A stretch of 64,000 nucleotides of DNA from Strongylocentrotus purpuratus (Eukaryota; Echinodermata; Echinoidea; Camarodonta; Strongylocentrotidae). Shown here piece after piece: positions 57,361-64,000 of the stretch (position 1 is its first letter; each line of letters begins with the position of its first letter). Both the position numbers and the translations under genes were made by a program. The stretch spans positions 38,830,858 to 38,894,857 of the forward strand of contig NW_022145605.1 in assembly GCF_000002235.5 (NCBI RefSeq), read 5' to 3'. The notes under the pieces were generated by a model that saw nothing but the letters and a program-made list of their open reading frames with translations, ran no database searches and was not told where the DNA came from.

Positions 57361-59422
57361 ATATTCGTGTGCAAAATCGAAAAGCTACTATACAGCAGGG
57401 TGACCGCTGAGGTACTAAAATCCAGAACAGTTTTTGGCCAAATCTACGGGCGTTCTCAATGACGCCCAAAGTGAATAAACAGCCAATCAGCGAGCTCGTA
57501 CCATAGATGGTATGGGAGTTCTGTCGTTTTAAAAACGAATGATGGCGAATTTCAACGCGAAAGGCTCTTCGGTGAATTTTTTTTCTCGATTAATGTTTCT
57601 GAACTATAACAACATGAACATGGACAGGGTCGGCGATCCGGGGGGACGGGGGACACGTCCCCCCCCCCTCATTTTTTTAGGGGCGGGGGATGGTCCCCCC
57701 TCAAAATTTGAAAAAGTGCAAATATGACTAAAAACTGCAATACACACTTTTAGGTTCTGAGGGGCCCAAGAGTGCAGCGTTTGGGCAAATAAAATGCAAA
57801 AATCTTCGTATCCGGTAGCTTCGCTACATCGCACAATATCCTTCAAAATGTACAAGTAAATACCGGAAAAATCGAAGTGTGAAAAAAGTACATTGCTTGT
57901 TTTTATGCTTTAGTTTTGCTGAGGAATGTAAGTGTTTAATACAACAAAACTTTAAAAAACCTGTGTGGGGGTAGTCACTTTCGTCACCTTCACCCCTCTT
58001 TCAGTATGCTCCCTCGCACTTGCGTACTGATGGAGGAGGGGGGCTTGGGGGAGTTCCCCCAAATAAAATGTAAACGTGGTTATTTCTAGTTCGATACCAT
58101 TGATTTACAAATGTTGCTGAAATAGCATGATTTTTTCCCTGGGCTTCCGGGGGCTCTGCCTCTTGGACCCCAACAAGGGCCCTAAGGCGGTCCCTGGATG
58201 CTCATCTGATCGTAATGCCTAAAACCCCTGAGCTTCTGAGGGCTCCGCCCCCTAGACCCCCCCCAATAGTGACCTTCATGCCAGTGTCACAAATAAGTTA
58301 TTAGAATATGCTCATCTGACTGTAATTAAATGCCTAAAACACCCTGAGCTTCATGGGCTCCGCCCCTGGACTCCACGCCAATTTACGAGCCACTTGCTTC
58401 GCTCGCTTTGCTCTGCCCGATCGTAAATACTTTAGCTTTGATTTATTTTTAATCTGTTTCTATCTTGATTATTTGAATATAAACGAATTAAATTACTATT
58501 CCGTAAATTCTATTATAAACGACTTATGTGGAAGACTAGTCAACGCACCCTTTTGGCCAAACCGAGGGGCTTTGGACGAATTGTCGCGTTGAAGTCAACG
58601 CGCCGGTACGCGACGCTACCCACCTTTTCGGCATAAGCCCCCAGAGCCTGCGTAACATGTAAGAGTGGTGGTGATGCGGATCTTTTTTTCCTGCTCATTA
58701 CGCCACAGTCGCCACTGCTCCTCGTCCCTTTGTGAAGTGCCTCAATACAAATTATTTCATCCACCTGGTAAGAATAATAGTATTTCAATAGAGATAATCC
58801 CAACTGCATACATTAGTTGTTGCCAGTTTGGACAAACATTATGACTTGACCTACCTAGCAACACTTGATATAAGCAGTTTGCATATTGACTATTGAATTA
58901 CTATTATTCTTATCAGGTTAATGAAATAATTTGTATTGAGGCCGGCGCTCAAAATACACGGGGGCGGTGGGCGATTCGCCCCCGTGAGCTACATAATCGC
59001 CCCCGTCAGGTTGCTCACGGGGGCGATTGCAAAATTAAAAATCGCCCCGTGGAATTATAAAATAAAGATTATCTTTTCTGTTATAACTTTAACACAATTT
59101 TGAGCTTCAATTTTCAAACATGAAACCAATGAAACGGAACTTAGATTAGCGTGCAAGATTTCTCGTTCTATGAGTAGGCCTATTATTACCGATTCAGCTC
59201 GCAGTGCAGTGCCGCCGTCAGCAGTGGTTACAGGCCTACTGCGCCCGTTAGTAACGGTACGTGTGCACGCTGCCGCGCCATGTCTGCTGGAGCTGGAGGC
59301 GATCGCGCAAGGGCAGAAACATGGTCATGGAGAAGTTTTTCGTTGTGAAAGCGTAAACCCGCTGAAATCTGGTGATTTCAAATGACCAGCAAATAATGAA
59401 CCTCGACCGGTAAATCAATATT
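57361..59422. other. Between duplicates, no gene seen
   Basis: A poly-G/poly-C hAT-like piece near 57625-57690, then CG-rich decayed repeat (gggctccgccccctagac) at 58140-58400, an inverted-repeat MITE at 58739-58942 and a cluster of atcgcccccgtg/cacgggggcgat inversions at 58955-59055. No exon recognised. Confidence 0.5.
58739..58942. mobile_element. 204-bp MITE, ~55-bp TIR GCCTCAATACAAATTATTTC
   Basis: Left gcctcaatacaaattatttc, right gaaataatttgtattgaggc; inversion continues through aagaataatagtatttcaat. The single-copy centre is about 90 bases. Confidence 0.85.
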
Positions 59423-59573
59423 AGGGACTTTAAGATTTGCACGATGAGAACGTGGATGCAACGTGTGACTTCCTTTTAAGGCACTGCCAGTGTTTAAAAG
59501 GACGTCACATGTGACTGTCAGTGCCTTAAAAGGACGTAACACGTCCACGCCCACGCAAATCTAAAAGTCCCTA
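59423..59573. mobile_element. ~150-bp palindromic MITE
   Basis: Ends agggactttaagatttgc and gcaaatctaaaagtccct; the inner pair ccttttaaggcactg / cagtgccttaaaagg also inverts. att borders both ends directly. Confidence 0.75.
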
Positions 59574-59784
59574 TTGAGAAAAAGAGGAAGACCAAGATGT
59601 CGTGGAATGATATGGTAACATGGGCAGATCTACGGGGGGGGGGGGTTAGGGGGTTTAACCCCCTCCTCTTTCGGGCCCCATTGGGCAGCCAAGTGAAAAT
59701 GTGATGTGCATAGAAAAACGCCATTATGTGTCCAGATCGACCCACACAGTAAGATGTTAGTAGATGCCAGGAAAACGGGTCAAT

Positions 59785-60335
59785 GTCGCTATTCATAAGG
59801 ACCGCTATTCATAAGGTTCGCTATTCATAAGGGCAACTATTCATAAGGACCGCTATTCATAAGGTCCGCTTTTCATAATTGGAGAAAAGGTCATTATTCA
59901 TGAGGGTCATTATTCATAAGGACCGCTATTCATAATCAAAGAAGAGGGTCGGTATACATAATATTAGAAGAGGGTCGCTATTCATAATACGAAATCGGGG
60001 TCGTTATTCATAAGGGTCCCTATTCATAATATTACAAAAGGGTCGGTATTCATAACACAGAAAGAGGGTCGCTATTCATAATAGTAGAAGAGGGTCGCTA
60101 TTCATAATACGAAATGAGGGTCGGTATTCATAATGCAAAATAAGGGTCGCTATTCATAAGGGCCATTATTCATAAAAGTCATTATTCATAATCGATGAGG
60201 AGGGTCGCTAATCATAATAGGAGAAGAGGGTCGCTATTCATAATAGGAGTAGAGGGTCGCTATTCATAATAGTAGAAGAGGGTCGCTATTCATAATAGGA
60301 GTAGAGGGTCGCTATTCATAATAGTAGAGGAGGGT
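59785..60335. repeat. TATTCATAA minisatellite
   Basis: More than 20 irregular units of ~17-26 bases, consensus gggtcgctattcataatagt with aagaga-type spacers; early units are short (accgctattcataagg). Confidence 0.9.
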
Positions 60336-60344
60336 CTCTCTCAA

Positions 60345-60481
60345 AAATGTGTAGAACAGGTGAATATGCATGTGGCACCTGTTCTACACATTCTTACATA
60401 ATAGCATTGAAGGGATGTTCCTTTGTCTACCTGAAGAACTGTATATTTTGTCCGCTTTCTTTGTCAGTCATATTCATAGTG
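60345..60481. repeat. Right half of the 214-bp foldback MITE
   Basis: Matches the right side of 54356-54569 (gcattgaagggatgttcctt, tttgtcagtcatattcatag) with the left arm lost. It ends nine bases before the start of the distal segmental duplicate. Confidence 0.8.
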
Positions 60482-60489
60482 AGGGTTGC

Positions 60490-61070
60490 AACAAGATTTG
60501 ATACTTAATGGTGTCGAACGCGCATGACCAATCTGGCAGCACAAAGATGACTTCCACTTCTTCTTTATCAAGAGATAAAAGGATGGAATTCGTTTCTCCC
60601 AAAGAGCAGTTTTACTATGAAACGAGCGGTAACCAGATTTTGACTTTGCATACAAATTGAAAGTACTCAAATGCTGCAGTAACTGAAATGCTGTAAGTAA
60701 TTCTAAAGTTTATCAAATAACCTCAGATTTGCATTGGGACGATAACTGTTGTTAATCTTCAACATTGGTGGCTGAACTTCTCAATCTAGGTAGAATATTT
60801 TGCACTAAAGCTTTCTGGGAAAGTACCAGACATGAATGAATCATTAATCATCTGTGTCATAAAGGGTAATAATTCAGCAAGAAATGTCTTCATAAGTGAA
60901 GTTGGAACAGGGTCGAGTTCACATAATTATGTTGTTGAAAGAGAAGTAGTGGTGAACTTCGCCACTTCACTTTCAATGACTGATCTGAATTGGTTGAATT
61001 ATGAAGTTGCAAGTTCCTCAGGACATTCTATACTCATATCATCCACTGATGAGTGTAATTATTAAATCAG
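60490..61070 (-). pseudogene. LINE reverse transcriptase fragment, distal copy
   Basis: Same decayed minus-strand RT blocks as 55812-56400, including LYAKSKSGYRSFHSKTAL. It arose by the segmental duplication, not by a separate insertion. Confidence 0.7.
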
Positions 61071-61254
61071 TATTCGACTAAAATTTCTCTGCAAAATACT
61101 TTATCATAGGGGATATATATTCTTAAAATTTTCTGAGTAAATGCATAATTTTCATTGTATCAATGGAGAAAGTTGCGTAAATAGGGAAGGGGCTCCTTCG
61201 AAGATACGCCACTGCATTGGACAACTAAAAGATAGAAGAGCTGAAATGCTTTAC

Positions 61255-61404
61255 CTGGCACCAGTGGTCCGAGTTTCCCATGGCAAAAACTTGAATCAGG
61301 CTGGTCCAAGCTGATGGAATCACCATAAGACACACCAATGCGTACATTCTTCTCTGATAGGGGCCGAACTCCCCGAGAATAACGAGTACATCATCAAATT
61401 TCAT
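61255..61404 (-). CDS. SLC22 exon 1, distal duplicate
   Basis: 150 bases encoding the same 50 residues as 56578-56727 ([20 protein letters not shown] to DHWCQ), with the same donor gtaaag. No exon 2 copy lies between it and the proximal exon 1, so a transcript starting here could splice to 48039 and make the same protein. It may be an alternative promoter/first exon or an inert copy; the intact frame and donor keep it potentially usable. Confidence 0.6.
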
Positions 61405-61678
61405 CTTCAATCGCAGATTTTCCCCCTGTTGGATATGCCTATAAAATACCTCTCAATGTACAATCAGGATTCAACTGAAGAAGGCTACTGTTGGCGATGC
61501 ATTGAATACAAATGTCTGTTCGAGTCTTAAATCATTTTACCGTGAACTCTTGGATATTCCTAGAGAATACCTCACAATGTATTCTCAGGGTTAACTTGAA
61601 GAAAGCAGCGTGTACTTCTGGTACGATCATGCATTGGATTCAAATGCCTTAACGAGTCACTACAGCGTGCATAAACCT

Positions 61679-62211
61679 ATTAAAGGGCCATGACATCGAA
61701 ATACCAGTGTATTCCTGTTGGTGTGCAGTCCTGCATACATCTCATATTTTGATATGTAAATTTCTGATTTTTTTTCATAGATTTAAAAAAAAAAATTAAA
61801 CATTTTTTTTTCAAACTTGCGAAGCTCCACCCCAAAAACCTCCAGATCTCATTCCCCTTGTGACATCATCTGTCAGTCATCAATGAGCTCACTTGAGAAA
61901 GTGATATGTATCTTTGCCGAAGTCGACCACCTGTTACAATACGTGATACAATAGCAACATACAAGTTGCTAAGTCAGACATGCTGTATCAGCCCCAGGAA
62001 GGCAAAGGCAATGATGATGTATTGTACATTATGTATGGAAGCAAGCAATTCTATTATGAACGTGTGCTAAGCTGGAGGAAATTACATACCATTGTCTATT
62101 CTAGAATTATAGTTTAGTCTGACATGTCTGACATAGCAACGTATATGCTCATGTATGCAGGACTGCACACCACAGGAATACACTTGTATTTTGAGGTCAT
62201 GGGCCCTTTAA
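61679..62211. mobile_element. 533-bp TTAA MITE with ~55-bp TIR
   Basis: Left ttaaagggccatgacatcga, right aggtcatgggccctttaa; inversion continues through gtgtgcagtcctgcata/tatgcaggactgcacacca. A TTAA border fits the piggyBac target. No ORF. Absent from the proximal duplicate. Confidence 0.8.
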
Positions 62212-62291
62212 TATATTGGACATGACATTGAACAGGGCCCTGCTGCATATGGGCATGCACGCATCGGTTATGTCATGTCATATTTTGGAGT

Positions 62292-64000
62292 GATGGTGGC
62301 CATTTTCAGGTATTTTTCAGGTATTTTTGGATGACGGTCTCTGCCGAAAATGATGAACGCTTCATCAAACGAATTTTTTAAAAATGCGAAGTTTACCGAA
62401 AAACCTATATAGCATATATAAAATTTCTTCTCGAAGGTTGGTTATCTATAGTAAATAGGAAGTTTATATGAAGAGATGTCTCAACTTTGGAACCATAACA
62501 TTTCATCAAATTGTATCGAATATCACAAACACTAATAAAAAGCGCTGAACAAAATTTGTGGTTTTCAAAATATATATTTTAGCCCTATTTGAAATATTTA
62601 TATGAGAGCACTTCAAGAGCAGTCCGTTTTATGGTATATCATAGGCATTATATAGAATTACTTACCTAACTCACAAATTATTTCCCTTGTCAACCAGCAC
62701 TTCAAATTCTCTTCGATCGGACTATGCATAGATATGAAATTTATTTAGAGAAGTGTTATGATAAAATCTTCTAAAACACAATAAATATGTGCGGCTGAGT
62801 TTGCTTAGAGTTATCCTTCTGAAGTGAAACACGCGCTCCCGAAACTCCTAACATTATGGTGGCAACATATTGGCCATTAGCAAGACTGCAGTCATTTTTC
62901 TTTACAAAGTTGGATTTTACATCTGGTAGTGTTTGGGTCTCTTACCAATGTAGCTACACAACGAGTTGTCGAATTAAAAAACGATTGTTGGCAAATTATT
63001 GATGAAAGAAGAGGATCTATACCAGTGGCAGATCCAGGAATTTCTTACCGGGGGGAGGGGCACAAAATCGCATGAGGTGAAATATACGAAAAACGATGGA
63101 GCAAAGCGACAGAGCGGAGCAATCAAGCGGGGCTGGATGTAGGAGGGAGTCAGAACCCCCTCCCTGAGTAGGAAGCATTTGCAACTTTAGAACCAAATCA
63201 TGTGCTTTTCAGGTACTTTCTGGAGTAATATTACGTAAAATTGATTTCTCCTTCCCCTCCAATGGTAGGTATCTTTTGCAATTTGAGAACCACATTTGGT
63301 GCATTAATGTCCACCGGCACTTCAGAGAGGCCTTCTGATTGGTTAAAAGAGGTGTAGAGGCCACCAATAGCCGACAAAACTAGAAACCAATAATATCGAC
63401 AAATTTATTAAAGTATATATTCATTGAGTTATTTTCATTATTGCAAAGTTGAAACTTTGATTTGACAAGGTTATCAAAATTCAATGCTTGGAAACATTCG
63501 AAGTAACGATTATCATAAATTACAAAACGCTTAAATACAACCCCGGCATAGCACCTGAAGAGCTCTCCGAACGCTGCTGAGATGTGAGATCACAGTATGG
63601 ACATGATTTGTACAAGCAGACGATGTCCCATGACATCTCACACATTTTCAGTGCCTGTGTTTTCATCTTCTCTTGATTTCTTTCTCTTACTTTACTATCT
63701 TCTGGCCAAATGTATAATCTATTGCCTCACTCTAAACCCCGCGCATGGTTTTATTTTGATGACAAATGCAGCGATACAAAAATAAAGGAATCTGTCGCTT
63801 GTAAAAAAAAGAAGAAAAGACGCCATTGTATATTCAGCTGCACACACCGCGGTATGTTCGGCGTTTCAAGAGGGAACAAATACGGTCCTTAGTATCATTC
63901 GGGGCGTTTTTCAATTTCGAAAGTCTGGTTTCTTTGATTGTTAATTATAAACCCATATCCTGTGTATTTACAAGCAAAATATTTTAGTTATCAGAATCGG
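62292..64000. other. Right edge, no gene seen
   Basis: AT-rich DNA; a hAT-like end cagtggcagatccagg at 63023 followed by a G-rich stretch. Short ORFs show no recognisable family. Confidence 0.4.

Larger units (their letters stand above)
60490..62290. repeat. Segmental duplication, distal copy
   Basis: Counterpart of 55812-57360 in the same orientation, offset ~4.68 kb. Contains the LINE fragment (60490-61070), SLC22 exon 1 copy (61255-61404), a partly tandem ~125-bp block (61425-61660) and the TTAA MITE 61679-62211. Confidence 0.85.

Noticed and set aside
56157-61065. Two identical 77-codon plus-strand ORFs ([17 protein letters not shown]), suggesting a conserved small gene
   Set aside because: They lie antisense to decayed LINE reverse transcriptase blocks, and identity follows from the recent segmental duplication.

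Overview
This is a 64 kb window of animal nuclear DNA: spliced genes with GT/AG introns, no operons, and dense interspersed repeats, foldback elements, satellites and poly-G/poly-C tracts. The gene set (ANAPC7, CutA, an SLC22 transporter), the tRNA-derived SINEs with ATT tails and the many small inverted-repeat transposons fit a marine invertebrate deuterostome. A sea urchin or related echinoderm is my best guess, inferred from style rather than proven.

Layout. (1) 1-8581, plus strand: the 3' half of ANAPC7 (anaphase-promoting complex subunit 7), seven exons ending in a 12-nt terminal exon; its last intron holds a 1.7 kb Helitron-like element with a tandem-repeat core. (2) 8.6-12.6 kb: gene-free, several MITEs. 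(3) 12.6-25.6 kb: an inverted duplication of the CutA gene. The minus-strand copy (12.9-14.4 kb) is a pseudogene and the plus-strand copy (22.6-25.4 kb) is intact. About 8 kb of spacer between them holds two arrays of one ~48-bp satellite, a GACGTC-rich element and a hAT-like insertion. (4) 25.4-32.4 kb: gene-free, nested DNA transposons and a ~118-bp GCGAAGCGC tandem repeat. (5) 32.46-56.73 kb, minus strand: a complete SLC22-type transporter of 11 coding exons that join in phase to 552 residues. Its introns carry two LINE copies, a 1.3 kb perfect-ended foldback element, a second foldback element whose ends are tandem arrays, and poly-G elements. (6) 55.8-62.3 kb: a direct segmental duplication. 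The first coding exon of the transporter, with a decayed LINE fragment in its intron, recurs 4.68 kb upstream with identical coding sequence. (7) 62.3-64 kb: nothing recognised.

The three genes have unrelated jobs (cell-cycle ubiquitin ligase, CutA-family trimer, membrane solute transport) and show no sign of acting together. The unusual content lies in the repeat architecture and in two recent local duplications, which serve as internal dating marks for transposon insertions. Exon limits were set by hand from splice consensus, reading phase and recalled family sequence; no alignment or search was run.
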